From Cladocopium goreaui (Eukaryota; Sar; Dinophyceae; Suessiales; Symbiodiniaceae): 64,000 nt of DNA. Numbering within the stretch: the first letter of the stretch is position 1; the number at the start of each line of letters is the position of its first letter. Shown here piece after piece: positions 54,209 through 64,000 of the stretch. The translations under genes and the position numbers were made by a program. The stretch is taken from assembly GCA_947184155.2 (NCBI GenBank), contig CAMXCT020006568.1, positions 249,625-313,624 of the forward strand, read 5' to 3'. The notes under the pieces were generated by a model. That model was given only the letters and a program-made list of their open reading frames with translations, did no database searches and had not been told where the DNA came from.

Positions 54209-55050
54209 AAAAGCGCACGCCGTTGTGGCGCGAAGCACATTTGCAAGTCAAAATGTAAAAACATTACATGTTCGCGCCATTTTTGGAGGTTCAGATGTCG
54301 AAAAAGTGCACGCCGTTGTGGCGCGAAGCACATTTGGAAGTCAAAATGTACAAAACACTAGGGGTTCGGACCACTTTTGGAAGTTGAGATGTCCAAAAAG
54401 TGCACGCCGTTGTGGCACGAAACACATTTGGAAGTCAAGATGTTAAAAACACTAGGGGTACGGACCACTTTTGGAAGTTGAGATGTCGAAAAAGTGCACG
54501 TCGCTGTGGTGCGAAGCACATTTGGAAGTCAAAATGCACAAAACACTACATGTTCGCGCCACTTTTGGAGGTTCAGATGTCGAAAAAGTGTACGCCGTTG
54601 TGGCGCGAAGCACATTTGGAAGTCAAAATGTTAAAAACACTAGGGGTTCGGACCACTTTTGGAAGTTGAGATGTCGAAAAAGTGCACGCCGTTGTGGCGC
54701 GAAGCACATTTGGAAGTCAAAATGTTAAAAACACTACATGTTCGCGCCACTTTTGGAGGTTCAGATGTCGAAAAAGTGCACGCCGTTGTGGCGCGAAGCA
54801 CATTTGGAAGTCAAAATGTACAAAACACTAGGGGTTCGGACCACTTTTGGAAGTTGAGATGTCCAAAAAGTGCACGCCGTTGTGGCGCGAAGCACATTTA
54901 GAAGTCAAGATGTTAAAAACACTAGGGGTACGGACCACTTTTGGAAGTTGAGATGTCGAAAAAATGCACGCCGTTGTGGCGCGAAGCACATTTGGAAGTC
55001 AAAATGCACAAAACACTAGGGGTTCGGACCACTTTTGGAGGCTCAGATGT
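54209..55050 (+). repeat. 94-bp tandem array, about nine units
   Basis: The core CGTTGTGG recurs at 54221, 54314, 54408, 54502 (as CGCTGTGG), 54596, 54690, 54784, 54878 and 54972, almost always 94 apart. Two sub-types alternate: one with ACATGTTCGCGCCA and GGAGGTTCAG, the other with GGGGTTCGGACCA and GGAAGTTGAG. Units one to three resemble six to eight, suggesting a five-unit (470-bp) higher-order repeat. Because 94 is not a multiple of three, all frames cycle through the array, and its ORFs are shadows. Confidence 0.85.
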
Positions 55051-55055
55051 CGCTT

Positions 55056-55155
55056 CGCTTCACTACTCTACTACATTACACTACGCTACGCTACCCTCCA
55101 CTACACTACATTACACTACACTCCACAACACTACAACTACAACTACACTCCACAG
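55056..55155 (+). repeat. CTACA/CTACATTACA simple repeat
   Basis: Irregular CTACA, CTACG and ACTCC units immediately after the 94-bp array. Confidence 0.75.
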
Positions 55156-55275
55156 ATAGTTAGATAGATGGATAGATAGATAGATCGATAGATAGGTAAT
55201 TAGATGAAAGAGAGAGAGAGAGATAGATCGATAGATAGATAGATACATAGAAGATAGATAGGCAGGTAGGTACAT
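55155..55275 (+). repeat. GATA simple repeat
   Basis: Interrupted GATA/GATAGATC runs with an AGAGAGAG stretch and GGTAGGTA variants. Confidence 0.8.
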
Positions 55276-58200
55276 AGTCAGAGAAAGAGAGAGCAAGAGT
55301 GGGAGACCTCAAGCACCTTGCGGTCCATCAGTGGATTCGTTCTGCCATCCCTGATTCACAACAACCAACCTCTCCTATAGGTTTCCTATTTTTGAAACTT
55401 CCGCCACCGCCTTGTGCGGTACTACTGGTACTATGATTATCTAATATGATGCTTTCATCATGGTGTTGTCCATTTCTTCGATGCCGGCTTGGCTAGCAAA
55501 AGACCAAAAGTAGCAGCAGGCCCTACACTGGCATGTCCACAGCTGGACGAACGGCGCGGCCAATGGCCATGACGCAAACGGGCAGCCAAGTCCCACATCT
55601 AAGTCCAACAGATGGCAGGGCGGATGACAATGATGACAGTTCTTTGATTGAGTGGAAGTTGATGGCAAGAAGGATTGAGACAATCTCCATCAGACCTCCA
55701 TTTGCATCCATTTGCACCCATTTGCTATTACTATTTATGTTAGCGTACCTGCAGAAGTCAGGAAGTGCCCGTCCAGCATACAGTTTAGCGTTGAAGAATG
55801 GAGCAGACAAGGTAGATTGATGTAGATTGCTTTCGCACAGATGGTTGCAGGATGTTATGGGACATGATGGATGCAGAGTCATATGTGCATGGTGCATTTT
55901 TGCACCCGATGCATCCGCATCAGATCGCGCCAGAACCCGGCAGTGGCTGGTCATTTTGGCTGATGAGCATTAGACACGGCTATGAGTCAACATGTTTGCC
56001 CCAAGTTTGAGTGTATTATCATCCCAACACTGCGGCCCCTCAGTTTGCTTGCATTGCCGCCTTGGTTCGAGTTTCTTTTGGTTTCTTCACTAGACTTCAG
56101 CTGAAGATCTGTCGAGGCAGGTTGTAACTGGATTCCAGGTTGTTTCATCCAAATCTTTACATGTTCGATAACACCGCGTGTCTTTACATATTGGATAACC
56201 CCAGGTTTCATCGTAGCAAATAACATCAAATAACAGATGACCAATTTTCTGTAATCCAAACGGGCACCCCACTAGCTCGATAACTCGACCCATCAGGTTA
56301 TACAGTTTGCCATGGAAGCCATGGCCCATTTAATTCGATGGTGATGTTCCACTTCGCTACGTTAGTCAGAACCAGAGGCTTCATCATAATTCACAATTGT
56401 TATGTATCATTCCATCACTCATCATTACCATTATCAACCATGTGTTCTAGATAGTCATTGGATAACCATTATTAGCCATTAAGAATCATAATTCGTAATG
56501 GATGACAATGGTGATTTCATCATAACTATGGTTTTACCGAACTTAACAATTCTGATTTCATGGTCATTCACGTATGAATCACCATGAAAATCATGGTGAA
56601 TCCCATGTTTTCATCGCCATATCTTTGATGTTTTTTGGATCACCCGCTGGGGGCACAAAGGAAATCTTGGAACACGGCCGACAACGGCCTCACCCTCCTC
56701 AACTAACTATCATATTATATCCAACTATATAACTATCTATCATATAGTAGGAATATGTCAATATCAACTATCATAATAACTACTAGGGTTTAGTGATGGT
56801 AACTATCAACTAACTAGGTTTAGGGATATAGCTAAGTATCAACTAACGAACTATCATGATGTAGCAGGAATCATGGGGAATCATCATTAACAGGGATTGA
56901 TCATCAATGTTGCTAAAGCAATTATAAATGGAGCGGACTCAGCTATTTCGAACAAGTCTGACACATGTGAGGTTGTCTTAATCAGTGACCTTCCTTATTT
57001 CACACGATGCAATGCTAAGTGCATCAAACATCATCAAAGTGTATCAGGCCATATTCAACAGGATTTGAGGTTTTGGAGTTCATGAAATTTCACGGCAATT
57101 TCGGTTCAAGATTCGCTGGCGTAGACCTAAAGACAAATACGCATGAGCATATCCTGGCTACGAGGCATCAGCACTTGGAACTAGTGAGAAAATGTGAGAA
57201 GTGAGTGTTACACATGACATCACACGTGAACAACCTAAAGCCTGTTTTTCCCTTGGGATGGGAAACCCTCCTCCATCTTTTGATCAAATCCTGCAACAAG
57301 TGTCATAAGTGTCATAAGTGTCATAAAGTCATGGCTTTTCAGCTTTGCAAACCCTTAGATTTGTTCAAACCAAATCAAAGCAATTCGCAAAACTCCCAAA
57401 ACTCCCAAAACTCTTTGTGCCGCATGCACATTTTGGATCGCCAGGCCGGAAACTGGAGGTATCACATGGTATCAATGGATACCAGCACGGCGGATGATTT
57501 CACATACATCTGTATATAGTATATATGATTATATAACTATGTATATGTATATATATATACAAAGTTATTAAGGTTTGTTAATGCATAATTTTGCCTTACA
57601 TCTCACACATAACCATACATATAATTTCCTCATAAATATATTACTTGAAAAACCAGTATAGGATTATATGATTATAAGATATATATATATATACAAATAT
57701 CATATATATGTATATATAGTGAAGATGTAGAAATCTATATCTGTGCCGAATCTGTGCATAGGAAAACCCATGGAGAGTGAAGTTCTGAAGCCAGGGCAAT
57801 GCCGCGCTCCGAGTCCGAGCGCTCCGAGCGGACCGGATTCACGATGCATCGGATGCCCATCATGGGAGGAAGAGCCTGGAAGCCCTGGCTGCAACGTGAC
57901 CGGGACACGACGGATGGGTATTGAAAAGACTTATTTTTTTCCAGGGATTTAGTAAATTTAGCGCTAGAAAATTGTATGAAACCTATCATTTCACCGGGAC
58001 ATATGGGATGGAATAACGAAATAAGCAACAATGTGATATGGATTTGTGCAAGAATCGTGTATGTACGATGGGGAAAATGATCTCTTAAACTCTTAAACTA
58101 TTGGATTTGGGAGTACCCATATATTGGAATCAGTTGTCCAAATATGATCCCGAAGCTACCATAAAGAAGTGGCAGTAATCTTAAGCCAATGGTTTTGGAT

Positions 58201-61200
58201 TCGCCATTCGAAACCCTTTTGCATGGACATGTGGATGAAGCTTCAGAGATGAGACTTGATGAGCGGTGCAAGTTCTGTTTTGCCCATCAAATTGACCCTT
58301 ATGGTCCATATATGGTTCTTTATGGTCCTTTCAAATTGTGAGTTTTTTGAATTCAAAATATTCTGGGATGATCTCGATGATCTCGAAGTCTTCGAATTTG
58401 TCGTCGTCAGGCAGGGCGAGACTTGCAGTGGTGTACCACCACCTTGAAGATCTTGGTGGTGCTGTTGGTACCGCCTTCAGCCGTGAAACTGATGCGGTGA
58501 ATGCCATTGATTCGGTTTAATCAATGTTAGAGCCAATGTTGATCATGATTTTCCCTCTTGACATGGCCATGAAGTGGGATGTATGCACAATTATGCATAC
58601 CATTCTTGGACAAACGGTGCGACAAAGGGTGTCTTTGTTGAGGTGCCAGTGGTTCTGATCCGGTTCCTCTTCCTGGATGTGCTGAGCTCTGCCAGAGGAT
58701 GGAAATGATGAAAGTTCTTTCATTAGTTGCATCAGAGATGATCTATGATGATCCATGATCCAAAGAAATCTAACCAGTGTTCTTGGGATGTGTCCAATTT
58801 CGGGATTTCTTCCAAACACATCTCATGGGGATGTTTTTTCTGCTGAACACTTGAAGATTTCGGAAGCCTTTCGGAAGCCAACGCGACATGTCCCAGGTGT
58901 GGGGAAGCCTCAACGATGCAGCCGTGCCCATCTTGGGGTTGTTCCTCCTCCGTGGTGAGGATGAATATTTTTTTGCTTGCCATGGCCTCAGGGAAAAGGG
59001 GAACAAATTCCAATTGATGTATTTGATGTTCCTGCATAATTTGTATATGCAAATTCTATGTGTCAAAAAAGTTCTGGATCTTGGACATATGACAATGTTT
59101 TGGATGCTTCGCTTCTTACAGTTGTGATGAAGGCTACGAGCGGATGTCGAAGATTTGGCTCTTCAACGAGTGCTGTGGTCTGCAAAAAGATGTGCCGCAC
59201 ACTCAGACTCTGTCAGACGCTGACGGTCCGCAGCTGAGCGGAGAAAAGTTTGAAAATCCTCGTCGAAAATAATTTCATCTGCCGAATTCAAAGTACAAAA
59301 GCCTCGTGAATTCACGGTCTTTCACATCAACAGTGCTTGTTTTGGTGGAGTTTTATTGACCAATCCTTTTGGAATATGATAGCAGTCTCTGTAGACTTAT
59401 AATCACTGGGCATTATTTTCCATTCATGGCCTGTCATGGATTATTCTTTGGGCCAGTCTCAATCCACTGAGGACCTTCGTCAGTGCTTTGACTGTCTTCG
59501 TCCTCATATCCATCGTGAGTGGGTTGGAGTCCAAGTTTTGAATCACTAGGTAGAGATTTGCAACGGAAAACGGAGTCATTTTGTAACTGAAAATTCGATT
59601 TTTCTTCAGAGTTCTCCCCTTCATCCCATTCAAATGTTCTTACATTCCTTTCTTGATACTGCACTGCATTGATTTCGTGTCGAAGGCTGAACGATTTGTA
59701 CCTTTTGTGCCTCCACGACGCCAGCGTAATGAAGTGGCCAGGCAGGGAAATCAAGGCCATCGAATTACCGTAGATCAGTCTGATATATCAACATCCATAT
59801 GATAGCGTATACAATATTTTTGTGTAAATACATATATACATATATGTACATGTAAAAATGTAGAAATGTACCAATCTACATGATTTGTGGCTTTATCTTT
59901 GCACAAGACATCCTCGCTCTCACATCACTGACGTCAACGATGCCAAGTTCAGGCCTCGTGGCCAGCAACGCTGTGGCAGACTTCGTTTGCACAGCAATCG
60001 CCCCTCGGAGCTGTGAATGTTCAGAAGGATTTCCCGGAAGATCCCATGTTTTTGGCAAAATTGGTTGCTGAAATGTGCACAGTGGCGCAGTGCTGTAATT
60101 TTGGTACTGCCTTGATTTTCTATTTCATTGTTGATGGTGACATATTTCCCTTTTAGGCAGATGTTCTCAATATCCAAAGATGGCATACTACATATGTGTT
60201 TAATACTTTGCTGAGTTGTAGCGGCTGATCCCACGAAGTTGTGAACATGTGACATAGATCCGGAAACTGAATCTTTCGTTGTGTTTTTTCAAGGCTGTTC
60301 ATATGTGGCGTGTTTTGCATGGTGCCGGTCTCAGCTGCGTTCTTGTTGCAATTTTACTCGTTATCACAACCAGGGTTGGGCTTCGAAAAAATCATGGGGC
60401 GAAAGGATCCGATTATTCGATTACTTTTTTGGACTTGACTGTTTTGATTTGTTTTGAAAGTGCAGGGATTACATCTCCCTACACGGCCTTGAAGACTAGC
60501 AGGATACATGCGACCATTTGACGAAGAAAAATAAGGAGCAAATGGGCAAGCGTGGAAGTCGTGCACCAAAACGCAGACGTAAAAGATGGGCCAAGAGAAA
60601 CTGAAAGATGACCATCCTAACCGTCCTAACTATTCTTCCAAGCAACGAGGTAACAAGGCCTTAAAGCTCGCAAAAATCAAAAATGTACAAAAAAGCTGAC
60701 AATAATATGCAATAATCACTGAAATCACAATTTTTCGTATGACAATTTTCGACAAATGGATATGAAAGTAGGGATGCGAAGTCATCCACATATCAGATCT
60801 TGCCTTTCATGCTGGTGATATGGAGTCCTTCACAGGTGAGGCCGTCCCTAAATAAGACACAAGGAATCACCCTCAACGTATTGTGGGGCCGAAACCACCA
60901 TCAACTCAGGTTTTTGGGGTTTACTAAAACCCGGGATGTAGATCATCTATACAAAAAAGCGGGAATCTGAGAATCACTATCCACCAGCAGAACCACTCCA
61001 TAAGAGAGATTCTGAGACTTCGCCCAGGCATGGCAGAGTTTCAGAAAGTGGTGTCCATCGTTGAACCAACAGTTGGAAGCCGAGTTGCCAATTCCTTGTT
61101 GCACCTAAGGATGCTGCTGGAAGTCGTGTCCAGAAGATGGTTGCGTAGTTCAACCTCAGGATGGCTTCACTGGTGTCACGTAGTTTCAAGCTTCTCAAAC

Positions 61201-62500
61201 AAATTAAACAATCCTTGAACAGGATCCTCACACAGGATACAGCAGGACCATCTAAAGGAACGCTGGGATCATTAATGAATTCAGGACCCATCGGGAACTG
61301 AGGCGCAACCTCAACGACCTTCCAGAGGTCCCAGCAAAGAGCTGGAAATGGACAGCGAAAGTCTTCTCAGGCACCGAAAACCTTGGAAAGTACATCTGGA
61401 AATAGAAAAACTACAGAAGCTCCTTAATCGGCTGTTATAGGTAGTTTTCTGCAAAAGAATGGCTTTGACTATACATAAATCATCAAAATGACGTAAGTTA
61501 TCAAAAAAGACGCGTTTGTCTCAAAATGGACGGAGGGGTGCCATTTTATGGCCAAGAAAAATTGTGAATGTGATGATGAAACAGTCAATTTGGGATATAC
61601 TGAATTTTGGACGGCCCAAGTGGTGGTGAATGGGTCGAAGAGCTTGTCTCTTCCAAGAATGCGGGGTGAACTTTTGTGGTTCTTCAAAGTTTCTTCATCG
61701 TTGGGATGTTTGTTCGCTTGTAGTGTAGAATTAGTTGAAATGAAATACTTATATATATATATATACATCAGAAAGTCCTGATTTGATGGTAGAAACCCGG
61801 GATTCCTGAGGTGTTTCCGAAATCCCTTGCATTCTTCCATTGAAAATTTGGATTCGGGATTCGTTCATTAATCATTTAACCACTACCACACAACCACCAA
61901 ATCAAGCTTTTCTCAAAAATTGGAGCATTCCCGTCTCATGTCCGGTGCGACATATCGTCACTGCATGCTGCTGTGTCCTCGCTTCAGGGTATCTCCTACG
62001 AAACGTTCAGACAGAGAGCTCCGTGGCTCATCTGTGCGAAGACCCAGGACCCAAAGGATCCAAAGGAAGCCCCTGGTGACGAAATGTGATGGACATGTGA
62101 TGGAAACATGATGGATTCAGACTCAGACTCAGACAAAGGGATTTTACGATTAAGGCACTACTGGATGTTGGGGTTTAACCGGGCATGGCAAAACTTAAGC
62201 TGTTTGCGGGATTTGACAATGGGCACGGGATACAGGGATTGTCCCAAACAAAATGCATAGAATCAAAGACCAACTACAGGTATATAATCAAGAAACAGTG
62301 GATGATTAGCAGCAGCAAATGGGATAAGAATGAGGGATACAAACAACAACGCTAACAATCATGAAGCAAAATCTTTCAGAGATAGTTTGGAAAGCTATGG
62401 AAAGCCTTTGTCACAGACTTGCGTAAATCTTCTGCAGTCGATATGTCGGTGTCGTCGTGTCGGTTGGCAGCTTCACCTTGGTTCAAAAAGAAGATTGCAG
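55276..62500. other. Low-coding unique DNA, no gene recognised
   Basis: No ORF over about 145 codons and none with a motif I can name. Contents seen: ACTATC-rich irregular repeats (about 56700-56850), CATAAGTGT repeats (about 57296-57330), CAAAACTCC repeats (about 57398-57412), and AT microsatellites (about 57520-57560, 57670-57720, 59825-59850, 61745-61770). Overlapping open frames on both strands at 58517-59127 are of similar length, so coding cannot be assigned. Intron-containing genes with short exons could be missed. Confidence 0.45.
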
Positions 62501-62544
62501 AGGAAGGGAAGGAAGGGAAGGAAGGGAAGGAAGGGAAGGAAGGG
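62501..62544 (+). repeat. GGAAGGGAA 9-bp repeat
   Basis: Five near-perfect 9-bp units; open in several frames (EGK or RKG peptides). Confidence 0.85.
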
Positions 62545-62994
62545 ATCGCGAAAGAGGGCCAAGTTTTGCCCCAAGCAACAGAGATATCTGAGATATTCTG
62601 AGATGATACATCCAGAATCATCCAGATACATCCAGATACATGGAACCCAACAATTTATTGAAATAGATGAAGCAATGATTAGGCAATGATTCACCGCATT
62701 CATCGTTGCTGAAAACCGGTGAAAACTTCGACAGCCGATTTTTCAAGGCCGCCATCATCCGTCACCTCACTGTGCCCGTGCCGCCTGGGGGCCTGGCCTC
62801 GCCGTCCTGGTTTCGGTGGGTTCGGTGGTTTCGGTTTCTGAAAACATGTTTTTTGCCAAATAGGAAAAACCGTAGATATGCGTAGGTTTTCACCATGGCT
62901 GAAAATGATTAGATATGGTTCTGAATGGTTCCAACTATGGTATCAGGATATTTAAGCGCTTACGCGCGACAGCCGGCCAGGGGCCCAACTATGT

Positions 62995-63390
62995 AGGCCC
63001 ATTTTGTGGCTATGCTGGCCTATGTTGGCCTATCTTGCGGGCAATGTGGGCCCATCTTGTGGCTATGTTGGCCTCATGTTGATTCATGTTGAGCCAAAAG
63101 AGCCGAAAAATGGGAACAGCAAAAAACACACTGTAAAACGCAGGATATTTTGATGGTCGGCGGCCTATCTTGGGGCTATGTTGGCTCATCTTGGGGCTAC
63201 GTTGGCCTATCTTGAAGGCAATGTGGGCCCATTTTGGGGCTCTATGGGCCCATCTTGGGGCGATGTTGGCCCATCTTGGGGCTATGTTGGCCCATCTTGG
63301 GGCTATGTTGGCCCATCTTGGGGCTATGTTGGCCCATCTTGAGGCCTATGTTGGCCCATCTTGAGGCTTATGTTGGCCCATGTTGACCCA
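62995..63390 (+). repeat. 21-22-bp minisatellite (GGGGCTATGTTGGCCCATCTT)
   Basis: Two clusters (about 62995-63085 and 63165-63390), the second with regular 21-bp units reading GAMLAHL in one frame. Each cluster is followed by a similar block with GAAAAATGGGAA and GTAAAACGC (about 63103-63140 and 63410-63452), so a larger segment has been duplicated. One open frame (63170-63364) is a repeat product. Confidence 0.75.
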
Positions 63391-63502
63391 TCTTAAACCA
63401 CAAGATCCGAAAAATGGGAAAAAGTGGGAAGAGCACAAAACACCGTAAAACGCGGGGGTTTTTGGCCGGACCGGGTGGTCGGCGGCAGGGGCGGCGGCCC
63501 CT

Positions 63503-63564
63503 CTCTCCTACGGAGAGGAGAGAACTGCCGTACGGCAATGCCACGGCCAGGGGGCCCCTGGCCG
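63503..63564. repeat. Cluster of three short palindromes
   Basis: CTCTCC-TAC-GGAGAG (63503-63517), TGCCGTACGGCA (63526-63537) and CGGCCAGGGG-G-CCCCTGGCCG (63544-63564) lie within 62 bases, GC-rich against an AT-rich neighbourhood. They could form adjacent hairpins in DNA or RNA. Confidence 0.7.
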
Positions 63565-63718
63565 GATTTATGAGGCTTACGCCTGACAGCCGGGCGCCGG
63601 CAAAAGCAGACCCGTCAGCCTGAGCTGGGTTTGAATTCGACCCTGGTGGCGCACAGCTTGGGCGAGGTTGCGCCTACCTCGGCCTAGGTTGGCGCCATCT
63701 AGGTGGCTTTACCAAGTT

Positions 63719-63725
63719 GTTGTGG

Positions 63726-63759
<34 letters not shown>

Positions 63760-63773
63760 GGTTGTTCTTGTGG

Positions 63774-63804
<31 letters not shown>

Positions 63805-63917
63805 GGTGGTTGTTGTTGTTGTTGCTGTTGTTATGGTTGTTGTTGTGGTTGTGGTTGTTGTTGTTGTTGTTGTTGTTCTTGTTGTTGGTGCTATTGTCGT
63901 TGCCGCCCTGGTTGGTT

Positions 63918-63951
<34 letters not shown>

Positions 63952-64000
63952 GGTTGTTGTTGTTGTGGTTGTTGTTGTTGTTCTTGTTGTCGTTGTTCTT
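63719..64000 (+). repeat. GTT microsatellite running off the window
   Basis: More than 280 bases of GTT triplets with occasional GGTT, CTT and CGTT interruptions; the end lies outside the window. Confidence 0.9.

Noticed and set aside
54225..55167. Series of overlapping 60-90-codon ORFs in the 94-bp array
   Set aside because: The unit is not a multiple of three, so the same peptides reappear in successive frames; none is a continuous gene.
63414..63623. 69-codon ORF through the palindrome cluster (PLAGFMRLTPDSRAPAKADP)
   Set aside because: It lies in a repeat-like block and I recall similar peptides as dispersed repeats; there is no domain, and coding use is unsupported.

Overview
The window looks like nuclear DNA of a dinoflagellate, most probably a Symbiodiniaceae alga. 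The reasons are intronless head-to-tail tandem genes all on one strand, interstitial TTTAGGG-type telomere-like DNA, abundant minisatellites, and several dispersed peptide-repeat elements (SLEVKLPTIWTDEK, RMPEDMPDR, GAMLAHL) that I recall, without being able to check here, as common in predicted proteins from that group. No bacterial operon structure, tRNA or rRNA gene was recognised.

Positions 1 to about 51,786 are one tandem array on the + strand. It holds the 3' end of one gene (1-318) and eight further gene copies starting at 2554, 11475, 15990, 24743, 33129, 36522, 41354 and 49171. An intact copy encodes a conserved N-terminal domain of about 255 residues followed by 42-residue tetratricopeptide repeats of the kinesin-light-chain type. 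The N-terminal domain has an F-H-Y-T motif and a G-R-G-V-Y motif, suggesting an ADP-ribosyltransferase (HYD1-like) fold. TPR number differs between copies: 15, 7, 15, 5 (broken), 5 (frameshifted), 11, 4 and 8. Within the repeats the DNA is almost invariant except at a few codons. These lie on one face of TPR helix A, plus one site in helix B, and carry almost entirely amino-acid-changing differences. This resembles a repeat-based recognition surface under diversification on a fixed scaffold.

The spacers are homologous and of two kinds. Short ones (about 2.1-2.8 kb) and long ones (about 6-6.5 kb) differ by a block of about 4 kb present at 6685-10653, 20089-23979 and 44036-48398. Every spacer has a small conserved ORF (about 55-58 codons) beginning 225-250 bases past each gene. 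Each 4 kb block has a small ORF starting MGNC. The spacers seem to move with the genes as units.

Copies 4 and 5 are near-identical recent duplicates that share an internal deletion and frameshift. Copy 4 is also split by a 4,985-bp insertion (25552-30536) flanked by AATT on both sides. The empty site is preserved in copy 5. The insertion is made of repeats: a 12-bp minisatellite, a large foldback inverted repeat around a roughly 120-bp tandem array, a 56-bp minisatellite, telomere-like TTTAGGG/GCGCGC DNA and a GGGTTCCA array.

The array ends abruptly at about 51,787. The rest contains no gene I can name: low-coding unique DNA (51.8-53.9 kb and 55.3-62.5 kb), a dispersed-repeat ORF followed by a 94-bp tandem array (53.9-55.05 kb), simple repeats, a 21-bp minisatellite (63.0-63.4 kb), a cluster of short palindromes (63.50-63.56 kb) and a GTT-rich microsatellite running off the window end.
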